From Aliivibrio fischeri ATCC 7744 = JCM 18803 = DSM 507 (GTDB lineage: Bacteria > Pseudomonadota > Gammaproteobacteria > Enterobacterales > Vibrionaceae), in the NCBI RefSeq assembly GCF_023983475.1, contig NZ_CP092712.1:2046001-2110000 (forward strand): a stretch of DNA of 64,000 bases, in the 5' to 3' direction. Position numbers and translations under genes: made by a program. Below, piece by piece: positions 11,921-20,581 of the stretch (the first letter of the stretch is position 1; each line of letters opens with the position of its first letter). The notes under the pieces were generated by a model. That model did no database searches. It saw only the letters and a program-made list of their open reading frames with translations, and was not told the DNA's origin.

Positions 11921-12022
11921 TATTTTTATTAGTCTCTTGTTTCACGCGCACACTATAGCGAAAAGCGGTGAACTTTAAAACTAAACACCACAAAAGCTTT
12001 ACAAATCTGCAAGGTAGTTAAC

Positions 12023-12643
12023 ATGACATTCAAGCGATCCCCTAATTGGAAAAAACCGGCTTTTAAGAAAAAAAACACACAAAAGCCACGCCCTGCACCT
12101 AAAGATCGTAAAGTTATTATCTTTAATAAACCTTTTGATGTATTGAGTCAATTTACCGATGACCAACATCGCCAGACCCTCGCAGATTTTATTTCTGTTA
12201 AAGACGTTTATGCGGCTGGCCGTCTTGATCGCGATAGCGAAGGCTTATTAATTTTAACTAATGATGGGGTGTTGCAAGCACGACTAACGCAACCTGAATC
12301 TAAATCACCAAAAACTTACTGGGTACAAGTTGAAGGCGCACCTACTGAAGATGATTTAGATAAATTACGTCAAGGAGTTGAGCTAAAAGATGGCATGACA
12401 CTGCCAGCAAAAGTAGAAATCATACCTGAACCCAACGTGTGGGAACGCAATCCTCCTGTTCGTTTTCGTGCTGCGATTCCAACAACATGGATTTCAATTA
12501 CGATCATTGAAGGTCGTAACCGACAAGTTCGCCGCATGACAGCAAATATTGGTTTTCCCACATTACGCTTAATACGCTATTCAATGGGAGATTGGACAAT
12601 AAAAGACGTAGCTCACGGCACCTGGAAAGAAGTATCACTTTAA
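12023..12643 (+). CDS. rluE: 23S rRNA pseudouridine(2457) synthase RluE
   Basis: An RsuA/RluB-type pseudouridine synthase of 206 residues that modifies 23S rRNA U2457. The basic N-terminal tail (about residues 1-30) is followed by the catalytic motif [11 protein letters not shown] with the nucleophile-like Asp69, and by the conserved [23 protein letters not shown] block. It lacks the S4 domain, as RluE does. AAGG stands 8 bp before ATG 12023. Divergent from icd as in E. coli; there the next genes are nudJ and mnmA, whereas here an accessory stretch follows. Confidence 0.93.
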   Translation: MTFKRSPNWKKPAFKKKNTQKPRPAPKDRKVIIFNKPFDVLSQFTDDQHRQTLADFISVKDVYAAGRLDRDSEGLLILTNDGVLQARLTQPESKSPKTYWVQVEGAPTEDDLDKLRQGVELKDGMTLPAKVEIIPEPNVWERNPPVRFRAAIPTTWISITIIEGRNRQVRRMTANIGFPTLRLIRYSMGDWTIKDVAHGTWKEVSL

Positions 12644-12745
12644 AAACAACAGATTAAATTGTAATAAAAACGTTAATTCCCCTATCTGTTTACTGCTTTT
12701 TAAATTAGACTGGTTACATTAATTATAAAAAATAAAGGGATCATT

Positions 12746-12919
12746 ATGAACACTATGATTAAGGCAGTAGGAATTGCTAGCGTACTGCTGTTAAGTGCTT
12801 GCGCTCCAGCAGATAGAGCTGACATTAACTCAACAGAATTGACTAATGAGCATTATAAAAACCAAGAGAAGCAGCAACAAAACTGTATGCTAACTGGTGA
12901 AATTGGCTGTGCTGATTAA
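12746..12919 (+). CDS. Small lipoprotein, 57 residues
   Basis: A short gene: MNTMIKAVGIASVLLLSAC begins a type II signal peptide with lipobox LSAC (Cys19), leaving a mature peptide of 39 residues with two further Cys (47 and 55) that could form a disulfide. AAAGGG ten bases before the ATG is a good ribosome binding site. I do not recognise the family. An IS3-family element starts 5 bp after its stop codon and has separated it from the terminator now found at 14241-14281. Confidence 0.75.
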   Translation: MNTMIKAVGIASVLLLSACAPADRADINSTELTNEHYKNQEKQQQNCMLTGEIGCAD

Positions 12920-12964
12920 CGTATTGTCTCGTCCTAAAATACGTTGACGATTTTTAATTGAAAG

Positions 12965-13798
12965 CTAAGTGCGTACGCACTTGGCTTTTTTGTGTACTTG
13001 ATTTGGTGTACTCATTCCCAAGCTTAAATGTGGCCGCATTTCATTATAAATAAAAATAGATTCTTCAACTAAATGCCTTAACTCCTCTAAATCTTTACAG
13101 TCATACAAAAGAAACTCTTGTTTAAGTATCCCATTTATTCGCTCTGCTAATGCATTTTGATAGCAATCATAACCATCCGTCATTGATGGCTTAATATCAT
13201 TTTTATTCAATTTTTCCTGATAAACCTTTGAACAATACTGTAATCCTCGGTCTGAATGATGAATCGTACTCCTTTGATATTGACGGCTATCTATCGCCAT
13301 ATCAAGAGCTTTGACTACATCAGTAGCTTTCATTTCATCACTTAATTCATATCCCATTATCTTTCGACTATAAGCATCTGTTACTAAAGATAAATAATGA
13401 ATACCTTTTTGTGATTGAACGTAAGTGATATCACTAACAAAAACCTCTTCAGATGCTTGAGGTGTTACTTCTTTAAGTAAATTAGGATGTTTTTTCATCC
13501 AATGCTTACTATAGGTAGTTTTTGTATAACTTCGTTTAGGTTTTACTAATAAGCACTCATTTCTTAAATAGGAAAAAAAGTTATCTCTGCCTAACTTTAT
13601 GCCATGAGTGATGAATTTGGGCTTAAGTAAAAAATATAATTTTTTACCTCCAATACGAGGCATATATCGACGAATTTCTTGCACCATATTTTTAACCGGT
13701 GAAAGTTCAACGGCACGTTTCAGAGCTCTACGTTCTTGTTGGTATATACATTGTCTTGTAATGCCAAGTAGCTGACTAGCTCGCTCTAAGCTGATCAT
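12965..13798 (-). CDS. IS3-family transposase OrfB (DDE integrase domain)
   Basis: 277 residues with the IS3 HTH_21-like N-terminus and an rve integrase core. Catalytic residues are visible in VSDITYVQS (first Asp), HHSDRGLQY (second Asp) and ALAERINGILKQE (Glu). Its ATG overlaps the orfA stop as ATGA at 13795-13798, so it is either translationally coupled or expressed by frameshifting as an OrfAB fusion. It appears full length. Confidence 0.93.
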   Translation of the reverse strand: MISLERASQLLGITRQCIYQQERRALKRAVELSPVKNMVQEIRRYMPRIGGKKLYFLLKPKFITHGIKLGRDNFFSYLRNECLLVKPKRSYTKTTYSKHWMKKHPNLLKEVTPQASEEVFVSDITYVQSQKGIHYLSLVTDAYSRKIMGYELSDEMKATDVVKALDMAIDSRQYQRSTIHHSDRGLQYCSKVYQEKLNKNDIKPSMTDGYDCYQNALAERINGILKQEFLLYDCKDLEELRHLVEESIFIYNEMRPHLSLGMSTPNQVHKKAKCVRT

Positions 13799-14193
13799 TT
13801 TCTGCTTTTGAAGACTTCTTGCTCCTTGGCAATATACTTTTTTCTAAGGCCTGCACCATGTTCTGCGTCCATGATATTCACTACTTCATTAAGTAATAAA
13901 TTACGCATTCTTTCATCATCAAGCTCTCGCTCTAAACGTTTAATTTTTTGTGCAGGCGATTCTTTCGCTTTCGGGGATTTAGGCATAATAATCTTAGGTG
14001 ATTGAGACCAGTCCATCTTACCGTGTTTTCTTAACCAAGTAAGTACGGTAGATCGACCTTGAATGCCATAAATGTTTTGAGCTTGCTTATAGGTCATATC
14101 GCCTTTTTCTATAGCGGCAACAAGCTGCAATTTAAAGCCTAATGAATAATCGCGTTGAGTTCGCTTATTCTTTGTTTTTTCTTGATTTGTCAT
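13795..14193 (-). CDS. IS3-family transposase OrfA (HTH)
   Basis: 132 residues. The N-terminal helix-turn-helix region (YSLGFKLQLVAAIEKGDMTYKQAQNIYGIQGRS, here cited by its ends) would bind the terminal repeats, and the C-terminal SPAQKIKRLERELDDERMR is a heptad-rich zipper for multimerisation. It overlaps orfB by four bases. Confidence 0.9.
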   Translation of the reverse strand: MTNQEKTKNKRTQRDYSLGFKLQLVAAIEKGDMTYKQAQNIYGIQGRSTVLTWLRKHGKMDWSQSPKIIMPKSPKAKESPAQKIKRLERELDDERMRNLLLNEVVNIMDAEHGAGLRKKYIAKEQEVFKSRK

Positions 14194-14240
14194 ATAAAAG
14201 TCCTAAATGTGTAAACACATTTCAGGACGAGACATATTAT

Positions 14241-14281
14241 ACAAAAAGGCCTGATAGTATTAACACTATCAGGCCTTTTTA
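14241..14281. terminator. Bidirectional terminator to the right of the IS
   Basis: Stem AAAAAGGCCTGATAGT / ACTATCAGGCCTTTTT with loop ATTAAC, 7 bp outside the IS right end. It serves the 90-residue protein gene on the minus strand and was probably the terminator of the small lipoprotein gene before the IS inserted. Confidence 0.88.
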
Positions 14282-14321
14282 TTTCAATATCAAAGACAAT
14301 GACTGCCTACTAATATTGGAA

Positions 14322-14594
14322 TTATTCATCACCCATAAAACTCATGTCAGGCAATGATTCTAAGTTTTCTTTATAACGCTTTTGATTAAACTCAGCGCCA
14401 TTTTTCATTACATCAAAGACTTCAATTGCAAGCGCACACGCCATCATTTCAATCGCTTCTTCACGTGGATTACCCGTCATAACTAAACGCATTAATGTTT
14501 CTTTAACTGCGATAGGACTGCCATCTTCAATTTGATTTTTTACGGTTTCAATCAATGTTTCTTCAGTCATGAAATCGTCTAGTTGTTCTGTCAT
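14322..14594 (-). CDS. Conserved hypothetical small protein
   Basis: 90 residues, acidic, mostly helical (MTEQLDDFMTEETLIETVKNQ... ending SLPDMSFMGDE), with no signal peptide, membrane segment or Cys cluster. I do not recognise the family. A GTG at 14606 is in frame, but GTGAGAAG before ATG 14594 reads as the ribosome binding site, so I start at 14594. It ends just before the terminator at 14241-14281. A cytoplasmic protein is likely; nothing in the neighbours gives a role. Confidence 0.7.
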   Translation of the reverse strand: MTEQLDDFMTEETLIETVKNQIEDGSPIAVKETLMRLVMTGNPREEAIEMMACALAIEVFDVMKNGAEFNQKRYKENLESLPDMSFMGDE

Positions 14595-14606
14595 CTTACT
14601 TCTCAC

Positions 14607-14881
14607 TTAATAATTTCGTCTACTATGCCATAGAACAAGTAAAAAACGCATTCATTTGGAAAATATTAACAGTAGAAAAATCGACTTTAACACCAAATAT
14701 TCATATAAAAACAAAATGCAATAGAAGCTAGATATGCAAAAAAAATATCAACAATAATGCCAGAAAATAAAAACGCTCATTTTTAGTGCAAACACTCTAA
14801 ATAATTAAAAGGTTAATATTCCCTTTTCATTTTTTATAAATACAATCCGCATCACATTTTTTTCAGCATCTTACATTTTAT
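14607..14881. other. AT-rich gap before the chemoreceptor gene
   Basis: 275 bp with no ORF, RNA gene or convincing hairpin. It must hold the promoters of the divergent 90-residue protein and chemoreceptor genes, but I cannot identify clear -35/-10 pairs. Confidence 0.3.
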
Positions 14882-16501
14882 ATGTTTACTTTTCTAAAAA
14901 ACGTTAAATTAAAAACACAATTACTCGGTTTAAGTTGGATCACTATTAGTTTTTTCTTTTTAGTCATTTATATCTCATTTCAATATTTTGAAACTGCACA
15001 AAAAGAATCAAGCCTTCAAATATCAAATGCAGTGAATACAATCAACTTTGTGAATGACCAAGAAGTAACCCAACTATGGGTTATACGTGTTCATTATTTC
15101 CGTTCACTTCAAGATGATAAATATCGTCAAACCTATACAAACGCACTAAATACTTGGTATGCCGACGTTAATAAATTATTTAAAGATGATGGTCGACAAT
15201 CGACTAGAGAAAGAAAAATGGCGTTTGATACTTACTATCAGCACATGGCACAAACCGAAACCGTATTAAATAATTATGCTAATGGCTTAATGTCTAAAGA
15301 AGAACTTAGACAATGGCAAGACCATGCAAGTATGCTAGGCATGGATCTAGTCAATAAATTAAACTTATTTACTACTGAACTTTCTGATCGTGTTGATGAT
15401 TCAATTTCAAATTCTGAAGAAAAATTCTCTTCCTTAATTACTATGTTCAGTATGATTAGTTTTCTTTTCTCAATGTTAATGCTTGCTATTTCATTTGTAT
15501 TATCAAGCTCAATTGTTAATCCAATTATTTCTATAAAAGATGCAATGCTGAAAATTGCAGAAGGTGATTTATCATCAAAGCAACCAGAAGATAATGGTTC
15601 AAATGAACTGGCTCAATTAACTTATAGTATAAATCAAACGGTTGATAAATTAGCCACCATAGCTCAAGGGTCTCACACTATTGCAGAAAAAGTATCTTCT
15701 GCATCACTAGCGTTAACAAGCGTAATGGAAGAATCAACAACGAATGTTCAAATTGAATTAGAACAAATTGAACAAGTTGCGACTGCTGTCAATGAGTTAT
15801 CTCAGACAGCCACGGAAGTCAGTATTAATGCTTCTAATGCAGAAAAAGCAACAGTGAATGCAAACAATAGTATTTCTGAAGGCTACGATGCATTAGAACG
15901 TTCAAAAAACATTGCTGAAAAAATTAATGATTCGGTAAAAGAATCAGCAACGATAGTAAATCAATTACGTGAATATTCTTCCGATATTGGCTCTGTCGTT
16001 GAAGTTATTAATAATATTTCTGAGCAAACGAATTTATTAGCACTTAATGCAGCGATTGAAGCGGCTCGTGCTGGTGAGCAAGGAAGAGGGTTTGCTGTTG
16101 TTGCTGATGAAGTTCGTGCACTAGCGGCAAAAACTCAACATTCCACAGTTAGCATTCAAGAAATCATTTCAAAATTACAAGAACAGTCAGAAAAAGCAGA
16201 TCAACACATGACAGGAAACTCACATTTAGTGGAAGAGTCTCAAGTCATTGCAGAAGAAGTGAATATGGCTTTCAATCAAATCTCGAACGCAGTACTGCAT
16301 ATCTCGGAAATGAATACACTAGTAGCTACGGCTTCTGAAGAGCAAGCTTGTGTAACCCAAGAAATAACGAAAAATATCATGTTAACCTCAGAAATGGTCA
16401 ACCAAAATGCTGAGAGTATTAAAAAGAATGCTCAGGAAAGTGAAATATTAGCTCGACAGTCTGAAGAACAAAAACACCTCCTTTCTTTCTTTAAAATCTA
16501 A
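14882..16501 (+). CDS. Methyl-accepting chemotaxis protein
   Basis: A 539-residue transmembrane chemoreceptor. TM1 is about residues 14-34, followed by a roughly 150-residue periplasmic domain (mostly helical, 4-helix-bundle-like), TM2 at about 185-212, a HAMP domain, and a cytoplasmic signalling domain whose hairpin tip [19 protein letters not shown] (about 397-415) is intact. No C-terminal NWETF-type CheR tether is present. The ligand cannot be told from the sequence. The ribosome binding site is weak. It lies alone within the accessory region between rluE and mnmA, next to the nitric oxide operon but convergent with it. Confidence 0.93.
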   Translation: MFTFLKNVKLKTQLLGLSWITISFFFLVIYISFQYFETAQKESSLQISNAVNTINFVNDQEVTQLWVIRVHYFRSLQDDKYRQTYTNALNTWYADVNKLFKDDGRQSTRERKMAFDTYYQHMAQTETVLNNYANGLMSKEELRQWQDHASMLGMDLVNKLNLFTTELSDRVDDSISNSEEKFSSLITMFSMISFLFSMLMLAISFVLSSSIVNPIISIKDAMLKIAEGDLSSKQPEDNGSNELAQLTYSINQTVDKLATIAQGSHTIAEKVSSASLALTSVMEESTTNVQIELEQIEQVATAVNELSQTATEVSINASNAEKATVNANNSISEGYDALERSKNIAEKINDSVKESATIVNQLREYSSDIGSVVEVINNISEQTNLLALNAAIEAARAGEQGRGFAVVADEVRALAAKTQHSTVSIQEIISKLQEQSEKADQHMTGNSHLVEESQVIAEEVNMAFNQISNAVLHISEMNTLVATASEEQACVTQEITKNIMLTSEMVNQNAESIKKNAQESEILARQSEEQKHLLSFFKI

Positions 16502-16516
16502 TATTAATTGTTTCTC

Positions 16517-16546
16517 GCCATCAATGCTCACAAGTGCATTGATGGC
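16517..16546. repeat. Hairpin between chemoreceptor and NO operon
   Basis: Perfect 10-bp stem GCCATCAATG / CATTGATGGC with a 10-base loop, between two convergent genes. Neither strand has a clear T run afterward, so it is a weak terminator candidate. Confidence 0.45.
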
Positions 16547-16577
16547 TGAAATACATTCTCTATACAAAAAGTATAAA

Positions 16578-16913
16578 CTATTTCGTATTAAACATTTTCT
16601 TACCGCTTTTATCTTGATCAGACCAAAAATTAATATTGAATTGAGCATCGTCACTTAACTCAATACGGTGCCAATATTGCGGTGGGCTTGTAGCAAACTG
16701 TCCTGCATTAATGACAACTTTAATCTCAGCTTCTGTTGCTTCTGAATCTGCAAATCCATAATAAGTGACAACCCCCTCCATTACACATAGCTGCCCGAAT
16801 ACATCTTCAGCTGTATTATGATGAGTTAATAGTGCCTCAGGTACATTATCTTTAGTAAAGAATGGCGTTGAACGCTGAATTGTCCAATTTTTTGGAATAC
16901 GTAAATGACTCAT
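16578..16913 (-). CDS. DUF1971 protein, YeaR-like
   Basis: 111 residues of the DUF1971 (TehB/YeaR-like cupin) family: STPFFTKDNVPEALLTHHNTAEDVFGQL, VMEGVVTYYGF and SPPQYWHRIEL are typical. E. coli YeaR is induced by nitrate and nitric oxide through NarL and NsrR; its activity is not established. GGAG stands 8 bases before ATG 16913. It is the last gene downstream of fpr (45-bp gap) in the norV-norW unit, which supports a role in the nitric-oxide response. Confidence 0.8.
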   Translation of the reverse strand: MSHLRIPKNWTIQRSTPFFTKDNVPEALLTHHNTAEDVFGQLCVMEGVVTYYGFADSEATEAEIKVVINAGQFATSPPQYWHRIELSDDAQFNINFWSDQDKSGKKMFNTK

Positions 16914-16958
16914 GATATTTCTCCAAATCGTTTTGTATGATTCGAACCGTGTAAATCA

Positions 16959-17732
16959 TTACCAATAATTTTCTGAGCTAAATTGCCCAAGTTTGCGACG
17001 TAAATGCTTTTCAAAACCGAATACTTTTAGTGCATCAGATGTGTCTTTAACCATGTTAGGGTTGCCACAAATATATAAGAAGCTAGATGCTTTACTAAGT
17101 TGAAGTTCTGCTCTCTTTTCAAGCTCTCCGTTGAGCAATAAAGACGGGATTCGTCCACATAAAGCTCCGCTGACATATTCTCTAGAAACAATTGGTACAT
17201 AATGAAACCTCTTATTATATCGTTTAGATAACTGCTCAATTCGTTGTTGATAAATTAGTTCAGACTCTGTTCTTACCGCATGAACTAACACGAGATTTTT
17301 AAAGCGCATTTCAAGTTCTGGTGTTTCTAATATCGATATAAATGGACCAATGGCTGTACCTGTTGATAATAACCATAAATCCTCCACGCCTTGAGGTATC
17401 TCATCAATGGTCATAAAACCACTGGCATCTTTGCCAACAAAAACCTCATCACCAGCATTCAGTTTTTGCAAACAAGGAGATAACTCCCCGCTTTGATCAG
17501 CTATGATCAGAAATTCCATTCGCTCTCGCCCTTCAATATGATCAGGGTTATTAACGATAGAGTACGCCCTTCTTATCCAATCGCCTTTATCATTTAATAA
17601 TGCCAATTTGGTAAACTGCCCCGCTTGATAAGCATTAATTGGCGCTTCAACAAACAAACTGAATAATCTATCAGTCCAATCATGACGCTTTAAGACAACG
17701 CCTTTAATTAAGCCATGAGGAATTTCTGTCAT
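16959..17732 (-). CDS. fpr: Ferredoxin/flavodoxin-NADP+ reductase (Fpr type)
   Basis: 257 residues, clearly an Fpr homologue. FAD-binding RRAYSIVN, NADPH-binding STGTAIGPFIS, CGNPNMVKDT and the C-terminal aromatic ...SSENYW (terminal Trp) all match the bacterial subclass. It moves electrons between NADPH and flavodoxin/ferredoxin. Its location is unusual: 13 bp after norW, inside the NO-reductase transcription unit, where it could supply an alternative electron route to flavorubredoxin or repair NO-damaged iron-sulfur systems. That role is inference. ATG 17732 is close behind the norW stop. Confidence 0.88.
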   Translation of the reverse strand: MTEIPHGLIKGVVLKRHDWTDRLFSLFVEAPINAYQAGQFTKLALLNDKGDWIRRAYSIVNNPDHIEGRERMEFLIIADQSGELSPCLQKLNAGDEVFVGKDASGFMTIDEIPQGVEDLWLLSTGTAIGPFISILETPELEMRFKNLVLVHAVRTESELIYQQRIEQLSKRYNKRFHYVPIVSREYVSGALCGRIPSLLLNGELEKRAELQLSKASSFLYICGNPNMVKDTSDALKVFGFEKHLRRKLGQFSSENYW

Positions 17733-17745
17733 AGTTCACCTCTTT

Positions 17746-18891
17746 TTAATTCGTTGTATTTAACTCTCTAAATAGTGTGAAAGCGTTTTTAACTCGCTCA
17801 TTTGTTACTACAAATCCCGTTAATTGATTATTTACGTCGTAAGCTTTCGCACACACACCTTGTGTATCGATATCAACAGACCATCGTTCAATATCAGTGG
17901 ATGTATTACCTGCTAACTGTACTGGATAATTAGGTGTTTTCACTTTCACCATCATATTAGGCAGTGCAAGAGCAGTATCTGTACCTAATAGTGTTTTAGC
18001 TAATGCATTCGCGCTTAATAAGATAGGTTGAAGATACGCCATCACTTTGCCTTCAATTTCCGCACAATCACCTAAAGCATAGATATTATTAGCTGATGTT
18101 TGTAAATTTGAATCCACCACAATCCCCCGATTAACCATGAGATTTGCTTCTGTTGCTAATTGCGTATTAGGTTTTAATCCTGCTGCCGATATTACACAAT
18201 CCACGTAATACGAATGACCATTACTGGTTGTTACTCTGTAACCTTGTTCTTGCTTATTCACGGCTTGCACACAATCGGATAAATTGACAGTAACTCCCTT
18301 TTCTTTACAAGCGTTCTCAAGAGGTAAAGAGATAAAATCAGGCATCATATTGGCCAGTAAATGACTATTTGGCTCAACCAAGGTCACCATTTTTCCTGCA
18401 TTTGCCAAATCCATTGCAAGCTCTGTACCTATTAAACCACCACCAATAACCAGTATATTTTTTGCATCCAGTATTTTTTGTTGAATCGCTGAAAACTCTT
18501 TCAAGCTATTTAAGGTCAAAATGTCCTCACATCCGTCCCCATGAAAAGGTGGAACAAACGTATGAGATCCAGTCGCTAATACTAATTTATCGTAAGTATA
18601 TTGCTCACCATTTGCCGTAATGGTTTGCTGCTCTGGGTTAATCGATTCAACCAAAGTGTGCCTATGTAGAATGACGTTGTATTGCTCAGCAAAATCCCCT
18701 CCAGATAATGTAACTACCTCTTCTGGGCTTTGTTGTTTTGAAAATACGTGACTCAAATCTGGCTTGTTATAGTCATCACCACTGTCATTCGTAAAGACGT
18801 GAATTGGACAATCACTGTTAGTTCGACGAATGGTTTTAATTAATTGGTAAGAGGCAAAACCACTACCAATAATAACGATAGGTAAATTCAT
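17746..18891 (-). CDS. norW: NADH:flavorubredoxin reductase NorW
   Basis: 381-residue FAD-dependent pyridine-nucleotide-disulfide-type oxidoreductase that passes electrons from NADH to the rubredoxin domain of NorV. Two dinucleotide-binding folds are visible: [16 protein letters not shown] at the N-terminus for FAD and [15 protein letters not shown] for NADH; the second FAD motif is [11 protein letters not shown]. It starts 11 bp after the norV stop, so the two are co-transcribed as in E. coli norVW. Confidence 0.94.
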   Translation of the reverse strand: MNLPIVIIGSGFASYQLIKTIRRTNSDCPIHVFTNDSGDDYNKPDLSHVFSKQQSPEEVVTLSGGDFAEQYNVILHRHTLVESINPEQQTITANGEQYTYDKLVLATGSHTFVPPFHGDGCEDILTLNSLKEFSAIQQKILDAKNILVIGGGLIGTELAMDLANAGKMVTLVEPNSHLLANMMPDFISLPLENACKEKGVTVNLSDCVQAVNKQEQGYRVTTSNGHSYYVDCVISAAGLKPNTQLATEANLMVNRGIVVDSNLQTSANNIYALGDCAEIEGKVMAYLQPILLSANALAKTLLGTDTALALPNMMVKVKTPNYPVQLAGNTSTDIERWSVDIDTQGVCAKAYDVNNQLTGFVVTNERVKNAFTLFRELNTTN

Positions 18892-18902
18892 GATCTTTTC
18901 TC

Positions 18903-20393
18903 CTAATTAATTTCCACAAATACGTCTTTACCTAAATGACATTCAGGGCATAAGAAATCATCAGGAACCAAAGACCACGGTGTATTCGGTTCTACACCTT
19001 GGTTCTGCTCACCAATTTCAGGGTCATAAACCCAATTACATACCGAGCAAAGCATGCACTGTTTTGCATCTTTTGATGATGTCACTTCTTTCGCCGTTTT
19101 TTCTAATTCGACACTTGGTTCAACGAGAATAACTGGTTCCTCTATTGTCTGAGTTTCTTTCTCAACATTGATTGTATTAAATGTCGTTGTTAATGGTGCT
19201 AACGCCCACTGTTTTGCAATACATTGTCCATGCTCTCGACATAACTGCATTGCTTTACCATCTGGACGCCATTTCGCTTTTAAACCAACGGCAGTTTCAA
19301 AACCGGCATCGGTTAAACGTGAATGGATTCGATCAACAGCACCACCATTCCAACCGTAACTACCAAATGCTCCTGCTTTTTTTGCTCTAAATCGAAGACC
19401 GGTGATCTCTTCTAACATGCCCGCAATTTTAGGCATCATTACATTGTTCATGGTTGATGAACCTACAAGGATCCCTTTTGAGCGGAACACACTGGTTAAA
19501 ATGTCATTTTTATCTTGGCGAGAAACATTGAATACTTTGACTGCAACAGCAGGGTCGACATCGTGAATACCTTGGGCAATAGCATCAGCCATCATTCGAG
19601 TGTTGTTTGACATAGAATCATAAAAAATCGTAATACGATCTTCTTGGTAATTATCAGCCCACTCTAAATATTGATGAATAATTTGAGTTGGATTCTTTCT
19701 CCATACACAACCATGAGAGGTTGCGATCATATCGACTGGTAAATTGAAGCTTAATACTTCTTTAATTTTAGCGATAACCAGAGCACTGAATGGCGTAAGG
19801 ATATTCGAGTAGTAACGTAAACATTGATCCATCAATTCCGTTTGATCTACCTCGTCATTAAACAAACGTTCGTCACAATAGTGTTGGCCAAATGCATCAT
19901 TACTAAACAAAATTGCATCACCTGTTAAGTACGTCATCATGCTATCTGGCCAGTGCAGCATTGGTGCTTCAACAAAAATCAATTGCTTGCCATTACCTAT
20001 ATCTAACGCATCACCCGTTTTAATTGGGTTAAAATTCCATTCAGGGTGATGATGATGCCCGACAATGGAATCAATCGCATTTTCAGTGCAATAAATTGGC
20101 GTTCCAGGGATCTTTTCCATTAACGCAGAAAGCGCACCTGCGTGATCTTCTTCTGCATGGTTAATTACGATGTAATCAATGCTAGCAAGATCAATTTCCA
20201 TTTCTAAATTCTGAATAAACTGGTGGCTAAAACGATGGTCCACCGTATCAATGAGTACTGTTTTTTCTTCTTGGATAAGGTAACTGTTATAGCTTGTGCC
20301 TTTGGTCATTTTAAATTCAGTACCATGGAAATCAGATACTTCCCAATCACGTTGGCCAACCCAGTTAACATTATTTTTAATATGAATAGTCAT
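18903..20393 (-). CDS. norV: Anaerobic nitric oxide reductase flavorubredoxin NorV
   Basis: Reduces NO to N2O at a di-iron site. Three domains are seen: metallo-beta-lactamase-like (HAEEDHAG, His79-Glu81-Asp83-His84, plus LHWPDSM and the [14 protein letters not shown] segment as metal ligands), flavodoxin ([17 protein letters not shown] for FMN), and a C-terminal rubredoxin with Cys449, Cys452, Cys482 and Cys485 ([10 protein letters not shown] ... [11 protein letters not shown]). The usual Gly after the second rubredoxin Cys is Asn here. 496 residues is full length. A sigma54 promoter and NorR boxes lie upstream. Confidence 0.96.
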   Translation of the reverse strand: MTIHIKNNVNWVGQRDWEVSDFHGTEFKMTKGTSYNSYLIQEEKTVLIDTVDHRFSHQFIQNLEMEIDLASIDYIVINHAEEDHAGALSALMEKIPGTPIYCTENAIDSIVGHHHHPEWNFNPIKTGDALDIGNGKQLIFVEAPMLHWPDSMMTYLTGDAILFSNDAFGQHYCDERLFNDEVDQTELMDQCLRYYSNILTPFSALVIAKIKEVLSFNLPVDMIATSHGCVWRKNPTQIIHQYLEWADNYQEDRITIFYDSMSNNTRMMADAIAQGIHDVDPAVAVKVFNVSRQDKNDILTSVFRSKGILVGSSTMNNVMMPKIAGMLEEITGLRFRAKKAGAFGSYGWNGGAVDRIHSRLTDAGFETAVGLKAKWRPDGKAMQLCREHGQCIAKQWALAPLTTTFNTINVEKETQTIEEPVILVEPSVELEKTAKEVTSSKDAKQCMLCSVCNWVYDPEIGEQNQGVEPNTPWSLVPDDFLCPECHLGKDVFVEIN

Positions 20394-20431
20394 TGTTTTT
20401 TCTCATTTAATTATTAGCGTTACTACTCATA

Positions 20432-20449
20432 TTGCATTGCGCATGCCAA
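20432..20449 (-). promoter_or_regulatory. Sigma54 promoter of the norV operon
   Basis: On the minus strand TTGGCATGCGCAATGCAA matches the RpoN consensus TGGCAYRN4TTGCW, with GG (20446-20447) and GC (20434-20435) separated by exactly 10 bp. It lies about 40 bp before the norV start. This agrees with control of norVW by the sigma54 activator NorR. Confidence 0.85.
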
Positions 20450-20501
20450 TTTTTATCTCATTGTTTTATAATAACTTTAATATTAAACAGTAAATATAAA
20501 T

Positions 20502-20512
20502 GTCATAATGAC
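20502..20512. promoter_or_regulatory. NorR box 1
   Basis: GTCATAATGAC fits the GT-N7-AC NorR enhancer core and is nearly palindromic. It is the box closest to the norV sigma54 promoter. Confidence 0.75.
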
Positions 20513-20526
20513 AGCCATTTACTTAT

Positions 20527-20537
20527 GTTAAAATGAC
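20527..20537. promoter_or_regulatory. NorR box 2
   Basis: GTTAAAATGAC, GT-N7-AC spacing. It overlaps the spacer before a perfect TATAAT at 20540-20545, probably the norR -10, so NorR binding could also repress its own gene. Confidence 0.7.
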
Positions 20538-20546
20538 ACTATAATT

Positions 20547-20557
20547 GTCAAATTAAC
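20547..20557. promoter_or_regulatory. NorR box 3
   Basis: GTCAAATTAAC, GT-N7-AC. With boxes 1 and 2 it makes the three-site array that E. coli NorR needs for activation, between divergent norV and norR. Confidence 0.7.
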
Positions 20558-20581
20558 ACTGTTTATATCTACGAGGTTTCA

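Larger units (their letters stand above)
12925..14234 (-). mobile_element. Complete IS3-family insertion sequence (1310 bp)
   Basis: The left end TGTCTCGTCCTAAAAT and the reverse complement of the right end TGTCTCGTCCTGAAAT form terminal inverted repeats with one mismatch in 16, beginning TG and ending CA as IS3 elements do. The element is flanked by a 3-bp direct repeat TAT (12922-12924 and 14235-14237), a target duplication of the expected size. It carries orfA and orfB, both apparently intact, on the minus strand. Matching ends, duplication and open frames suggest a recent insertion. Confidence 0.93.

Noticed and set aside
12965-14193. IS transposase as a pseudogene
   Set aside because: Both frames are open, the DDE residues are present, and the ATGA overlap is a normal IS3 arrangement rather than a disabling frameshift.
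16517-16546. Strong terminator between chemoreceptor and DUF1971 genes
   Set aside because: The stem is perfect but neither strand has a U-rich tail, so I list it only as a hairpin.
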